From JAYGED01 sp046582565 (GTDB lineage: Bacteria; Pseudomonadota; Alphaproteobacteria; JAAXGF01): a DNA stretch of 16,044 nucleotides. Each line of letters begins with the position of its first letter. The first letter of the stretch is position 1. A model generated the notes under the pieces. It did no database searches. It saw nothing but the letters and a program-made list of their open reading frames with translations, and was not told the origin of the DNA. The stretch spans positions 1 through 16,044 of the forward strand of contig JAYGED010000144.1 in assembly GCA_046582565.1 (NCBI GenBank). The letters run 5' to 3'. Made by a program: the position numbers and the translations under genes. Shown here one piece after another: positions 1 through 7,735 of the stretch.

Positions 1-1119
1 ATTTCCGGCATTCCGGTGGTCGAGAAGGATTCCGGCCTGCTGGTCGGCATCCTGACCAACCGGGACGTTCGCTTCGCTTCCAACCCGGAACAGCCGGTGC
101 ATGAGCTAATGACCAAGGACAACCTGGTTACGGTCAGCAATGCGGTGGATGCGGAAGACTCCAAGCGCCTGCTTCATCAGCACCGAATTGAAAGGCTGAT
201 TGTCGTCGATGACGATTATCGCTGCGTCGGCCTGGTGACCGTCAAGGACATGATCAAGTCCCAGCAGTACCCCAACGCCTGTAAGGACGATCAGGGCCGC
301 TTGCGCGTTGCCGCCGCCACCGGCGTCGGCGACAAGGGGATAGCCCGCGCCGAGGCGCTGGTCGACGCCGCCTGCGATATCATTGTCGTCGATACAGCGC
401 ATGGCCATTCCCAGGGCGTCATCGACAGCGTTGCGCGCATCAAGAAACAGAGCAACCGCGCCCAGGTGATCGCCGGCAACATCGCCACCGCCGACGGCGC
501 CCAGGCGCTGATCGACGCCGGCGCCGACGCGGTCAAGGTCGGCATCGGACCGGGAACCATTTGCACCACCCGCATTGTCGCCGGGGTCGGCATACCGCAG
601 CTCACCGCGATCATGGAAGTCGCCAAGCGCTGCCGCGATCAGAACGTCACGGTGATCGCCGACGGCGGCCTGAAATCATCGGGCGATCTCGCCAAGGCGA
701 TTGCCGCCGGCGCCGATTGCGCCATGATCGGCTCGCTGCTGGCCGGCACCGACGAAAGCCCCGGCGAGGTCTTTCTCTATGAGGGCCGGTCCTATAAATC
801 CTATCGCGGCATGGGCTCTCTCAGCGCCATGGCGCGCGGTTCCGCCGACCGCTATTTTCAGCAGGACATCAAAGATACGCTCAAATTGGTGCCCGAAGGG
901 GTCGAGGGCCGCGTGCCCTACCGGGGTCCGCTGGCGAATATTACCCATCAACTGGTCGGCGGCTTGCGCGCCGCCATGGGCTATACCGGCAATCCGGATA
1001 TCGCCGCCATGCAGAATAATTGCCGCTTCGTGCGCATAACCGGGGCCGGCCTGCGTGAGAGCCACGTCCACGACGTCACAGTGACTCACGAACCGCCGAA
1101 TTATCGCGGCGGAACCTGA
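1..1119 (+). CDS. guaB: IMP dehydrogenase, 5'-truncated by the window edge
   Basis: Catalyses NAD+-dependent oxidation of IMP to XMP, the first committed step of GMP synthesis, in the cytoplasm. The frame is open from base 1 (ISGIPVVEKD), so about 115 N-terminal residues of a normal ~490-residue protein lie outside the window; an internal GTG at 16 is not the start. Visible parts are the end of CBS domain 1, CBS domain 2 (about visible residues 30-85, ending LVTVKDMIK) and the TIM-barrel catalytic domain. The catalytic loop GIGPGTICTTR has its cysteine at bases 562-564; the more usual serine before ICTTR is threonine here. The IMP-phosphate and flap signatures (ADGGLKSSGD, YRGMGSLSAM, PYRGPL) are intact, as is the family C-terminus. 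It lies upstream of a TPR gene and guaA on the same strand, consistent with a purine operon. Identification is essentially certain. Confidence 0.98.
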   Translation: MSGIPVVEKDSGLLVGILTNRDVRFASNPEQPVHELMTKDNLVTVSNAVDAEDSKRLLHQHRIERLIVVDDDYRCVGLVTVKDMIKSQQYPNACKDDQGRLRVAAATGVGDKGIARAEALVDAACDIIVVDTAHGHSQGVIDSVARIKKQSNRAQVIAGNIATADGAQALIDAGADAVKVGIGPGTICTTRIVAGVGIPQLTAIMEVAKRCRDQNVTVIADGGLKSSGDLAKAIAAGADCAMIGSLLAGTDESPGEVFLYEGRSYKSYRGMGSLSAMARGSADRYFQQDIKDTLKLVPEGVEGRVPYRGPLANITHQLVGGLRAAMGYTGNPDIAAMQNNCRFVRITGAGLRESHVHDVTVTHEPPNYRGGT

Positions 1120-1240
1120 TTGTTCACTACATCTCAGTCCGCGATTACTGGTCGCCGAGGGAGTGATGCGCTATTTATTTAGTCAAGGGTATCACCCCCG
1201 AGACGATGCAGACGGTCGGCTGAAGTTAAAGGATGAATTG

Positions 1241-1702
1241 ATGTCCATAAAAATTATTGCTCTCGCCCTGGCTCTCTCCTTGCCGCTCCTTCTTGCGCCC
1301 GCTGATCCTAGGGCAGCGTCGGTCGGCACGCCCAAGTCTGAGGACTTAATCGCCGGTGAGAAAGCGACCGAGGAAGGTAATTTTGAAGCGGCTATAGGCT
1401 TTTTCACTAAAGTTATCGGTAGCGACCCGACCAGCGCGGATGGCTACAACATGCTCGGGTTCAGCCATCGCAAGCTCGGCAATGTCGAGTCGGCGTTCGA
1501 GAACTACAAAACGGCGCTGGAGATCGATCCCAAGCACCTCGGCGCCAATGAGTACATCGGCGAGCTTTATCTGGAGACCGGCGATCTGACCGCTGCGGAA
1601 AAGCATCTCGATGTGCTCGATGCGGCCTGCACCTTCGGCTGCGAGGCCTATACCGACCTCAAGACGGCGATCAAGAAATACAAGGCGAATCAGGGTGGCT
1701 AA
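1241..1702 (+). CDS. small exported TPR-repeat protein
   Basis: A 153-residue protein, probably a periplasmic protein-interaction scaffold; the partner is unknown. The frame stays open back to a GTG at 1163, but I chose ATG 1241 because AAAGGA at 1228-1233 is a well-spaced ribosome binding site and the protein then begins with a classic signal peptide: MSIKI, a hydrophobic stretch to about residue 20, and a likely cleavage after PRAA near residue 27. About three TPR units follow (roughly residues 38-63, 66-98 and 99-130), the central one ending in ALEIDP. A C130-x3-C134 pair near the C-terminus could form a disulfide in the periplasm. It lies 121 bp after guaB and 24 bp before guaA, so it may be cotranscribed with guaA although no purine role is evident. 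The TPR assignment is strong; the cellular role is not known. Confidence 0.85.
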   Translation: MSIKIIALALALSLPLLLAPADPRAASVGTPKSEDLIAGEKATEEGNFEAAIGFFTKVIGSDPTSADGYNMLGFSHRKLGNVESAFENYKTALEIDPKHLGANEYIGELYLETGDLTAAEKHLDVLDAACTFGCEAYTDLKTAIKKYKANQGG

Positions 1703-1726
1703 GGTCTTACCTATGACGGAGCGTAA

Positions 1727-3295
1727 ATGAGCGACGATTCACGGAGCGACAGCGACAGCATTCTCATCCTCGATTTTGGCGCCCAGACCACCCAGCTCAT
1801 CGCGCGCAGGGTGCGCGAGAGCGGCGTCTATTGCGAGGTTCACCCCTTCAATATGACGGATGCGGCGATCGATGAATTCGCGCCGAGCGGAATCGTCCTG
1901 TCTGGCGGTCCGGCCTCGGTTACCAGCGCCTCGACCCCGCGCGCGCCGGAGCGGGTGTATGAACTCGGTGTGCCGCTGCTCGGCATCTGTTACGGCCAGC
2001 AGACTATGTGCGCTCAGCTCGGCGGCAAGGTGGAAAGCGACGATCACCGCGAATTCGGCCGCGCCTTTGTCGATGTCTCGGATCACTGCGAGCTATTCGA
2101 AGGCGTCTGGGACAACGGCGCGCACGAGCAGGTCTGGATGAGCCACGGCGACCGGGTAACCGCGCTGCCGCCCGGATTTCGCACCGTCGCCTGTAGCGAA
2201 GGCGCTCCCTACGCCGCGATCGCCGACGATGACCGCCGATTCTACGGTGTGCAGTTTCACCCCGAGGTGGTTCATACCCCCCATGGCGCCGCCCTGATCG
2301 ACAACTTCGTGAGGCGTGTTGCGGGCTGCAAAGGCAACTGGACCATGGCCGCCTTCCGCGAGCAGGAAGTCGCTCGCGCGCGCGCCCAGATCGGCGACGG
2401 CCACGTGATCTGCGGCCTGTCGGGCGGGGTTGATTCCTCGGTCGTCGCGGTGCTGCTGCAGGAAGCCGTCGGCGATCAACTGACCTGCGTGTTCGTCGAT
2501 ACCGGGTTGATGCGCGAAGGCGAGGCCGATGAGGTGAAATCCCTGTTCCACGACCGCTTCAACATCAAGCTGATCCATTGCGACGCGGGCGAGCTGTTCC
2601 TTGGCAAGCTGGCCGGGGTTACCGACCCGGAAACCAAGCGCAAGATTATCGGCGCCACCTTCATCGATGTCTTCGAGGAGGAGGCGAATAAGATCGAAGG
2701 CGCCAAATTTCTCGCCCAGGGGACGCTCTATCCCGACGTCATCGAATCCGTATCGTTCGCCGGCGGCCCGAGCGCCGTCATCAAATCCCATCACAATGTG
2801 GGCGGCCTGCCCGAGCGCATGAACCTCGATCTGGTGGAACCCCTGCGCTCGCTGTTCAAGGACGAGGTGCGCGCCCTGGGACGCGAACTCGGTCTGCCGG
2901 AAGCCGCCGTCGGGCGCCACCCCTTCCCCGGGCCGGGCCTGGCAATCCGCATTCCCGGCGAGGTCACGCCAGAGAAATGCGCCCTGCTGCGCCGCGCCGA
3001 CGCCATCTATCTGGAAGAGATCAGGAACGCCGGCCTCTATGACGAGATCTGGCAGGCCTTCGCCGTGCTGCTGCCGGTGCAAACCGTCGGCGTCATGGGC
3101 GACGAACGCTCCTATGAATTCGTCTGCGGCCTGCGCGCGGTCACCTCTACCGACGGCATGACCGCCGATGTCTATGATTTCTCAGCGGAATTTCTCTCAC
3201 GGGTCTCGACCCGCATCTGCAACCAGGTGCGCGGCATCAACCGCATCGTCTACGACATAACCTCGAAGCCGCCCGGCACTATTGAGTGGGAGTAG
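1727..3295 (+). CDS. guaA: GMP synthase (glutamine-hydrolysing)
   Basis: Converts XMP to GMP using ATP and ammonia released from glutamine, in the cytoplasm. At 522 residues it has normal full length. The N-terminal class I glutamine amidotransferase domain (about 12-195) carries the nucleophile C88 in GICYGQQ and the H178/E180 pair in VQFHPE. The ATP-pyrophosphatase domain follows, with the P-loop SGGVDSS at 232-238, and the C-terminal dimerisation domain ends in KPPGTIEWE, the family hallmark. ATG 1727 is preceded by GGAG at 1718-1721, which supports the start. With guaB about 600 bp upstream on the same strand, the pair completes IMP to GMP. It converges on the small cytochrome oxidase subunit gene with only 9 bp between the stop codons. 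Confidence 0.98.
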   Translation: MSDDSRSDSDSILILDFGAQTTQLIARRVRESGVYCEVHPFNMTDAAIDEFAPSGIVLSGGPASVTSASTPRAPERVYELGVPLLGICYGQQTMCAQLGGKVESDDHREFGRAFVDVSDHCELFEGVWDNGAHEQVWMSHGDRVTALPPGFRTVACSEGAPYAAIADDDRRFYGVQFHPEVVHTPHGAALIDNFVRRVAGCKGNWTMAAFREQEVARARAQIGDGHVICGLSGGVDSSVVAVLLQEAVGDQLTCVFVDTGLMREGEADEVKSLFHDRFNIKLIHCDAGELFLGKLAGVTDPETKRKIIGATFIDVFEEEANKIEGAKFLAQGTLYPDVIESVSFAGGPSAVIKSHHNVGGLPERMNLDLVEPLRSLFKDEVRALGRELGLPEAAVGRHPFPGPGLAIRIPGEVTPEKCALLRRADAIYLEEIRNAGLYDEIWQAFAVLLPVQTVGVMGDERSYEFVCGLRAVTSTDGMTADVYDFSAEFLSRVSTRICNQVRGINRIVYDITSKPPGTIEWE

Positions 3296-3307
3296 CTCGA
3301 AGAGCTA
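3293..3307. repeat. inverted repeat joining two convergent stop codons
   Basis: TAGCTC-GAA-GAGCTA is a perfect 6-bp inverted repeat with a 3-nt loop. Its left arm begins with the TAG of guaA and its right arm contains the TAG of the minus-strand cytochrome oxidase gene. No T-run follows on either strand, so a canonical intrinsic terminator is not supported. It may only slow or pair the converging transcripts, or be coincidental. Confidence 0.4.
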
Positions 3308-3433
3308 GACCAGGGTCACCGCCAAGCCGACTAGAACGAGGATGGCAAAGACTGTGCACCCGGACATCAAGCGCACAAAATTCCGCCACATCGTGGCGTG
3401 ATCTTGATATTCCGCATCGTAGCTGTCGTTCAT
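3305..3433 (-). CDS. aa3-type cytochrome c oxidase subunit IV-like small membrane protein
   Basis: A 42-residue protein: a short charged N-terminus (MNDSYDAEYQDHATMWRNF), then one hydrophobic helix from about residue 27 to 42. An acidic or His-containing start, a Trp-x2-Phe element and a single transmembrane segment match the small bacterial aa3-type cytochrome c oxidase subunit IV family (PF07835-like), which packs against subunits I-III in the inner membrane. The start is supported by GAGGAA (plus 3439-3444) 5 nt before the ATG. No other oxidase gene is nearby, so it is an orphan locus, as this subunit often is. An AT-rich TATATT (plus 3472-3477, minus reading) could be a -10 element. The open frame and ribosome binding site are seen directly; family membership is judged from length and pattern. 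Confidence 0.75.
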   Translation of the reverse strand: MNDSYDAEYQDHATMWRNFVRLMSGCTVFAILVLVGLAVTLV

Positions 3434-3542
3434 GGCTTTTCCTCGCGTGCGCTTGGTCGCTAACGGCGCCTAATATAGCATCATAGAGTCGCTGATCTGG
3501 AAAGCTTTTCGCCCATCGACAGGACCAATCCGGTCATTCACT

Positions 3543-3809
3543 ATGCACATCATGTTCAACATGGCTGCATACGCACAATTCAAGCACCTGATCGATGAGG
3601 TGGGGGAGACTGGCGACAGCCTGATGCCCAATGAGCTTGAGACCTATCGCAGCCTGGTGATGAAATACGCCGAGCCCCTAAACCCGGACGCCACCGATGT
3701 AGCCTGCCTGGAAGTCATCCTGCGCAACATCGAAATCCGCCGGGGCTACGACATCGACCCGAAAACCGACGGCGGCCGGGTGATCGATCTGCCGCGCAGC
3801 AAGAAGTAA
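3543..3809 (+). CDS. conserved-looking small protein of unknown function
   Basis: An 88-residue, acidic, probably soluble cytoplasmic protein that I do not recognise. No signal peptide, transmembrane segment or cysteine cluster is seen. The body looks alpha-helical (AAYAQFKHLIDEV; LETYRSLVMKYAEPLNPDATD; ACLEVILRNIEIRRGYDID) and ends in a basic tail, LPRSKK. Three in-frame ATGs (3543, 3552, 3561) compete for the start and none has a good Shine-Dalgarno sequence; MAAYAQFKH from 3561 is a credible alternative. The codon use and GC-rich third positions resemble the neighbours and there is no competing frame, which argues for a real gene. It diverges from the oxidase subunit gene and converges on the aor operon. 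No function is proposed. Confidence 0.6.
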   Translation: MHIMFNMAAYAQFKHLIDEVGETGDSLMPNELETYRSLVMKYAEPLNPDATDVACLEVILRNIEIRRGYDIDPKTDGGRVIDLPRSKK

Positions 3810-3814
3810 GCATT

Positions 3815-3893
3815 TAGCTATCAGCGGTCAGCTAAAAAAGCCCTTGGCTGAAAGCTGATGGCGGAAGGCGTTTCTTGCGTGGTAGCCAACCAC
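3815..3893. repeat. cluster of short inverted repeats between convergent genes
   Basis: This 79-bp stretch holds several nested short inverted repeats: TAGCT (3815-3819) with AGCTA (3830-3834), TCAGCT (3828-3833) with AGCTGA (3853-3858), AGCC-CTT-GGCT (3839-3849), and GTGGT-AGCCA-ACCAC (3879-3893), the last ending 2 bp from the aorD stop. The recurring (T)CAGC/AGCTGA word gives it a REP-like look. It separates the ends of two converging genes. Confidence 0.5.
3834..3849 (-). terminator. possible terminator of the aor operon
   Basis: Read on the minus strand, about 50 nt after the aorD stop, AGCC-AAG-GGCT forms a 4-bp stem with a 3-nt loop followed by a run of Ts (plus-strand A-run 3834-3839). 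The flanking TCAGCT/AGCTGA arms could add an outer helix. Placement and T-run fit an intrinsic terminator, but the core stem is short. Confidence 0.4.
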
Positions 3894-3895
3894 CT

Positions 3896-4147
3896 TCACC
3901 CGCCCCGGAGCGGCGGCATGACGGCGAGGGTGTCGCCCTCGGCCAGGGTTACGGAGTCTCGCATGGCGATTGTCACTGCGGCGCCGTTGTGGGTCACCAG
4001 ATATATCCCGTCGGGCGGAAGGCCGAGCTGACTCATCACGTCGCTCGGCGTGGCGCCGTCGGCGACGGTGATCATGGCGCTATTGCCGTGGCTTCCCGGC
4101 GGTAGATATTTGGCCGTACCGCTGGCGGTCTTGAGGGTAATGCGCAT
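3896..4147 (-). CDS. aorD: MoaD/ThiS-family sulfur carrier-like protein (AorD type)
   Basis: An 83-residue beta-grasp protein ending in PPLRGG; the terminal Gly-Gly is the residue pair that is adenylylated and thiocarboxylated in MoaD for dithiolene formation in molybdopterin. The spacing of the hydrophobic strands, AEGDTLAVMPPLRGG, and the total length are typical of MoaD-like proteins. I chose ATG 4147; a TTG at 4156 would add three residues, and neither has a strong ribosome binding site, so translation may depend on coupling to the oxidoreductase gene 19 bp upstream. In the aldehyde oxidoreductase operon of Aromatoleum a MoaD-like gene (aorD) occupies the same place, so the likely role is dedicated pterin-cofactor supply or assembly for the W-enzyme. 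The family call is firm; the specific role is inferred from context. Confidence 0.85.
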   Translation of the reverse strand: MRITLKTASGTAKYLPPGSHGNSAMITVADGATPSDVMSQLGLPPDGIYLVTHNGAAVTIAMRDSVTLAEGDTLAVMPPLRGG

Positions 4148-4166
4148 GGCGCGCAAATAACCCCGC

Positions 4167-5411
4167 TTAGGCGCTATTCTGGGTCTGGGCGAGATAGGCG
4201 TCCATGATCAGGTGCGGGTTGGCCATCAGCTTATCCTTCCAGGGACCGAGATGGACCTTGGTCTGGATCAGGCCGCGCAGCACGCCGACATGTTGCGTGA
4301 GGCCGAGCGCCAACGCGCCGACAATCACGTCGCCGTCGAATTCGAGGCGGAGATATTTGAAACCGTCCTCATCGGAGACCACTGCGCGGTCGCCGCCATC
4401 GACGCCCATCCATAAGCCATAGGAGGAAGAGACCAGGCCCAGAGTGTTGAGCACATTCATCGCCAGACTGCCTTCGTAATCAGTCGCCTGGCCGGCCATA
4501 TTCAAGGCGGCGATGCGGCCATGGGCGCTGGCCGTCGGCTGAATGGCATGGACTTCGCGCTCACCGGTGGAGAAATCCGGCCCCTGGGCGACATCGCCCG
4601 CGGCATAAATACCGGCGACGTTTGTCTCCAGATGGTTGTCGACCAGGATGCCGTGGTCGGTCTCGACACCGCTGCCCTCGAGAAAATCGAGATAGGGGGC
4701 GACGCCGGTGGCGCAGACCACCAGATCGGCATCGAGCGAGGCGCCGCCGTCGAGCGCCAGCTTATAGCTACCGTTCGCCGCCTCGATGCCGGTGACCTTC
4801 GTCCCGGTCAGCACCGTAACGCCCTTGCTCTCGCACCAGCGCTTGATCATATCGCCGCCGACGTCATCCATCATGCGCGGCAGCATGCGGTCTTCCATCT
4901 CGACGACAGTGAGATTAACGCCGCGCGCGGACAGGGCTTCGAGCACGATGCAGCCGATGAAGCCGGCGCCCATGAGCACCACATTCGAGCCCGATGTGGC
5001 GGCGGCGGCGATGCGGCGGGAGTCATCGAGGGTCCAGCAGGATTCGATACCGTCCAAGTCCAGGCCGGGAATCGGCGGGCGCGTGGCGCGAGCCCCGGTG
5101 GCGATGAGCAGACGGTCGTATTTGAGGGTGTCGCCGCCATCCAGGCTAACGCTGTTATCGCCCGGCGAGATTGACGACACCCGATCCTGGCGAATGGTAA
5201 TATCGAGGCCGCCGTAATGGTTCTCGCCATGGCGCAGATGGGTGCCTTCCTCGGCGACATCCTCGGCCAACAGATAAGGAATCGCCATGCGCGAATAGGG
5301 CGCCTCCGCCTCGCCCCCGATCAGGGTGATGGCGCCGGATGCGTCGCATTTGCGCAAGGTCTCGGCGGCGATCACGCCGGCCGGGCCGGCGCCGATGATG
5401 ATATAATCCAT
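4167..5411 (-). CDS. aorC: FAD/NAD(P)-dependent oxidoreductase subunit of aldehyde oxidoreductase
   Basis: A 414-residue pyridine nucleotide-disulfide reductase-type flavoprotein. It shows an N-terminal FAD Rossmann motif GAGPAG (7-12), an ATG motif near 105, a second dinucleotide motif GAGFIG (148-153) for NAD(P)H, and the FAD-contacting GIYAAGDVA (267-275). No redox-active CxxC/CxxxxC pair is present, so it behaves like ferredoxin or rubredoxin reductase types rather than a thioredoxin-type enzyme. By analogy with AorC, it should take electrons from the 4x[4Fe-4S] subunit and reduce NAD+ in the cytoplasm. The ATG at 5411 has an AAGG upstream; it begins 16 bp after the catalytic gene and is followed 19 bp later by the MoaD-like gene. 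The fold is certain; the subunit role is inferred from operon order. Confidence 0.9.
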   Translation of the reverse strand: MDYIIIGAGPAGVIAAETLRKCDASGAITLIGGEAEAPYSRMAIPYLLAEDVAEEGTHLRHGENHYGGLDITIRQDRVSSISPGDNSVSLDGGDTLKYDRLLIATGARATRPPIPGLDLDGIESCWTLDDSRRIAAAATSGSNVVLMGAGFIGCIVLEALSARGVNLTVVEMEDRMLPRMMDDVGGDMIKRWCESKGVTVLTGTKVTGIEAANGSYKLALDGGASLDADLVVCATGVAPYLDFLEGSGVETDHGILVDNHLETNVAGIYAAGDVAQGPDFSTGEREVHAIQPTASAHGRIAALNMAGQATDYEGSLAMNVLNTLGLVSSSYGLWMGVDGGDRAVVSDEDGFKYLRLEFDGDVIVGALALGLTQHVGVLRGLIQTKVHLGPWKDKLMANPHLIMDAYLAQTQNSA

Positions 5412-5427
5412 GATCTACCTTCTGGCT

Positions 5428-7248
5428 CTAGAGTTTCAACCTGGAGAGCGTCTCGTTGCTCGGCACGCCGTCGGCGGTCCAGCCACGAATCGCGTAGTAT
5501 TCGGGCAGCATCTTGTCCAGTTCGTTGACCTTGCCCTTGGCCGATCCCGACGGCGCCGGGGTCTCAAGCAAACGCTTGGGCAGGGTGTCGTCGGCGGCAG
5601 TAATGCCGGCGGCGAGGTTGAACTGGCGCTCAAGATTCCACACCCGCTCGCCGATCTCGGTCAACCGCTCGACAGACCAATCGCCCTCGCAGGCGGCGTC
5701 GATCTGCATGCGGTATTCCTCCATGCCGAGAGCGGCGGCGGTGAACAGGCAGAGCCCGGTCGAATCGACCAGAGAGACGAAATCCTGTGAATCCTTACAG
5801 GGCTGCGCCTTGCCGTTGCCGCTGGTGTCTTCCATATCGACGCCGAAGGTGTCGTGCTTGAGATGGCAGGCGCCGCGATTGGATGTGGCGTAGCCCAGGC
5901 CCATGCCCTGGAGGGTGCGCCCGTCATAGCCGGCAAACTCCTGGCCCTTGACCCCCATGAACAGCTCGGGATGGCCGTATTTCTCGCACAGGCGCTTCGA
6001 GCCGAGGCCGAGAATTTGACCAAAGCCTTCATGCTTGCCGGTCTTCTCGGCCATGATGGTGAGCGCCTCGGCGTTGCCGAAGTTGAGCGCGATGCCATCC
6101 GTATCGGCCTCGGTGATGACGCCCATCTCGAACAGTTCCATGGCCGCCGCCAGGGTGACGCCGAAGGAAATCGGGTCCATGCCGTGCTCGTTGGTCATGA
6201 AGCTGGCGAAGGTCAGGGCGTCGATATCGTCAACGCCGACAACCGGGCCGAGGGCAAAGGCGGCTTCGTATTCGATTCCGCCGGATGCATGTTTATAACG
6301 CGGCCGGTTGACGATCGTGAAATGCTCTTCGTCGATATGGGCGATGCGGCCGCAGGCGATGGTGCAGCCGAAACAGGCCTTGTTGGTGATCAGATTACGA
6401 TGACCGTTGGCGTTCGGCGTGGTGGACGCCGCCGGGTTGATCTTATGGGTGCCCTCGAACTGCACTTCGTTGAAGTTGCGGGTCGGCAGGCTGCCCCATT
6501 CCTGCATCATGTCGATCATGGCGTGGGTGCCGTAATCGGTAAGCTCCTTGGCGCCATCGTTTTCGGCGAGCAGCTTGTGGGTTTCCTTGACCGCACTCAT
6601 GAAGGCCGTCGGGTCGTCCACGGTGACCCCCCGGGTTCCGTGCACGGCGATCGCCTTGAGGTTCTTCGACCCCATCACGGCGCCGACGCCAGAGCGCCCG
6701 GCAGCCCGGTGTAAATCATTGATAATGCAAGCAAAATAAACCCCTCGCTCGCCAGCGACGCCGATTGAGGCGACCTTGAGCAGTGGGTTCTGATGCTTGG
6801 CCTTGATGGATTCCTCGGTCTCCCAGACCGAGCCGCCCCAGAGCTCATCGGCGGGCAGAATTTCGACCTTGCCGTCGACGATATGGAGATAAACCGGTTT
6901 CTCCGCCTTGCCTTCAATGATCAATAGGTCATAGCCCGCGAACTTCATCTCGGCGCCGAATTTTCCGCCGGAATTGGAACAGGCGATACAGTTGGTCAGC
7001 GGCCCCTTGGTAACCACCGCGTACCGTCCGCTGGTCGAGGACATGGTGCCGGTCAGTGGCCCGGTGGCGAAAATCAGCACGTTTTCGGGACTCATGGCGT
7101 CCGCCTTGGGATCCATGTTTTCCATCAGGTATTTGGTCGCTAATCCACGCTCGCCGAGATAGGCGTTCGCCCATTCCATATTCAGAGGTTCGGCCTCGGC
7201 CGTGCTCTTGTTGAGATCGACGCGAAGAACTTGTTTTTGCCAGCCCAT
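5428..7248 (-). CDS. aorB: tungsten-dependent aldehyde:ferredoxin oxidoreductase family, catalytic subunit
   Basis: A 606-residue member of the AOR family, which binds a tungsten (rarely molybdenum) bis-pyranopterin and one [4Fe-4S] cluster and interconverts aldehydes and carboxylic acids. An upstream in-frame ATG at 7344 would add 32 residues inside the preceding gene; I chose ATG 7248 because GGGAG sits 7 nt upstream and the protein then begins with the family's MGWQKQVLRVDL. Cluster ligands are C292-x2-C295-x3-C299 (ACFGCTIACGR) and C500 in DSTGLC, the family's canonical four-cysteine pattern. AGRSGVGAVMGSKNLKAI (183-200) and GIEYEA (324-329) are pterin/active-site region signatures. Length and C-terminus are normal. 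It lies 13 bp after the Fe-S subunit gene and 16 bp before aorC, clearly one operon. Substrate range cannot be read from sequence. Confidence 0.95.
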   Translation of the reverse strand: MGWQKQVLRVDLNKSTAEAEPLNMEWANAYLGERGLATKYLMENMDPKADAMSPENVLIFATGPLTGTMSSTSGRYAVVTKGPLTNCIACSNSGGKFGAEMKFAGYDLLIIEGKAEKPVYLHIVDGKVEILPADELWGGSVWETEESIKAKHQNPLLKVASIGVAGERGVYFACIINDLHRAAGRSGVGAVMGSKNLKAIAVHGTRGVTVDDPTAFMSAVKETHKLLAENDGAKELTDYGTHAMIDMMQEWGSLPTRNFNEVQFEGTHKINPAASTTPNANGHRNLITNKACFGCTIACGRIAHIDEEHFTIVNRPRYKHASGGIEYEAAFALGPVVGVDDIDALTFASFMTNEHGMDPISFGVTLAAAMELFEMGVITEADTDGIALNFGNAEALTIMAEKTGKHEGFGQILGLGSKRLCEKYGHPELFMGVKGQEFAGYDGRTLQGMGLGYATSNRGACHLKHDTFGVDMEDTSGNGKAQPCKDSQDFVSLVDSTGLCLFTAAALGMEEYRMQIDAACEGDWSVERLTEIGERVWNLERQFNLAAGITAADDTLPKRLLETPAPSGSAKGKVNELDKMLPEYYAIRGWTADGVPSNETLSRLKL

Positions 7249-7261
7249 AATTTTGCTCCCC

Positions 7262-7735
7262 TCAAGTCGCCGGCTGGACGTCGGTCTTGGCCGCCCAGCT
7301 ACGCATGCGGTCATATCCGGTCCAATCGGAATCAACATAGACAATGGCCGCCGTCGGGCAGACCTCGGCGCATTTTGGATCGCCGCCGCAGAGGTCGCAT
7401 TTCAGGACCTTGCCGCTGTCCGCGTTGTAATTGATGGTGCCGAAGGGGCAGGCGATGGTGCAAACCTTGCAGCCGACACAGACCGCGTCTTCGACTTCCA
7501 TGGCGCCGGTCTCGGCGTTTTTGGTGATCGCCTCAACCGGGCAGGCGTGCATGCACCAGGCTTCGGCGCATTGGGTGCAGGTATAGGGAACCGCCCGCCT
7601 GCCATGCTCGAACTCGAATACCTTGATGCGTGACTTGGCGGGATTGAAAACTCCACCATGCTCAAACGAACAGGCCATCTCGCACTGCAGGCAGCTGGTG
7701 CATAGTTCAGGCGTTATCAATAACGATTTTTGCAT
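7262..7735 (-). CDS. aorA: 4x[4Fe-4S] ferredoxin-like electron-transfer subunit
   Basis: A 157-residue polyferredoxin subunit with 16 cysteines in four sets: 12/15/18/22, 53/56/61/65, 86/89/92/96 and 113/116/122/126, enough for four [4Fe-4S] clusters, as in the HycB/NrfC/DmsB-like family and in AorA. It has no Tat or Sec signal, so the complex should be cytoplasmic. The frame extends to 7771, but ATG 7735 is preferred: AAGGG lies 7 nt upstream and MQKSLLITPELCTSC is the expected N-terminus, with the first cluster close to the start. As first gene of the minus-strand operon it should carry electrons from the W-enzyme to the flavoprotein. Its promoter must lie in the 138 bp shared with mobB. 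Confidence 0.93.
   Translation of the reverse strand: MQKSLLITPELCTSCLQCEMACSFEHGGVFNPAKSRIKVFEFEHGRRAVPYTCTQCAEAWCMHACPVEAITKNAETGAMEVEDAVCVGCKVCTIACPFGTINYNADSGKVLKCDLCGGDPKCAEVCPTAAIVYVDSDWTGYDRMRSWAAKTDVQPAT

Noticed and set aside
1163..1240. GTG 1163 as start of the TPR protein
   Set aside because: It would place a charged 26-residue stretch before the signal peptide and lacks the clear AAAGGA site that precedes ATG 1241.
2093..3082. Long minus-strand open frame (329 codons) across guaA
   Set aside because: It is an antisense shadow of a fully supported guaA; its composition is low-complexity and without recognisable motifs.
4521..5174. 217-codon plus-strand frame opposite aorC
   Set aside because: It is antisense to a well-supported flavoprotein gene and has no recognisable domain.
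7249..7344. 32-residue N-terminal extension of the AOR catalytic subunit from ATG 7344
   Set aside because: It overlaps the Fe-S subunit coding region, has no family similarity, and ATG 7248 has a well-placed GGGAG.
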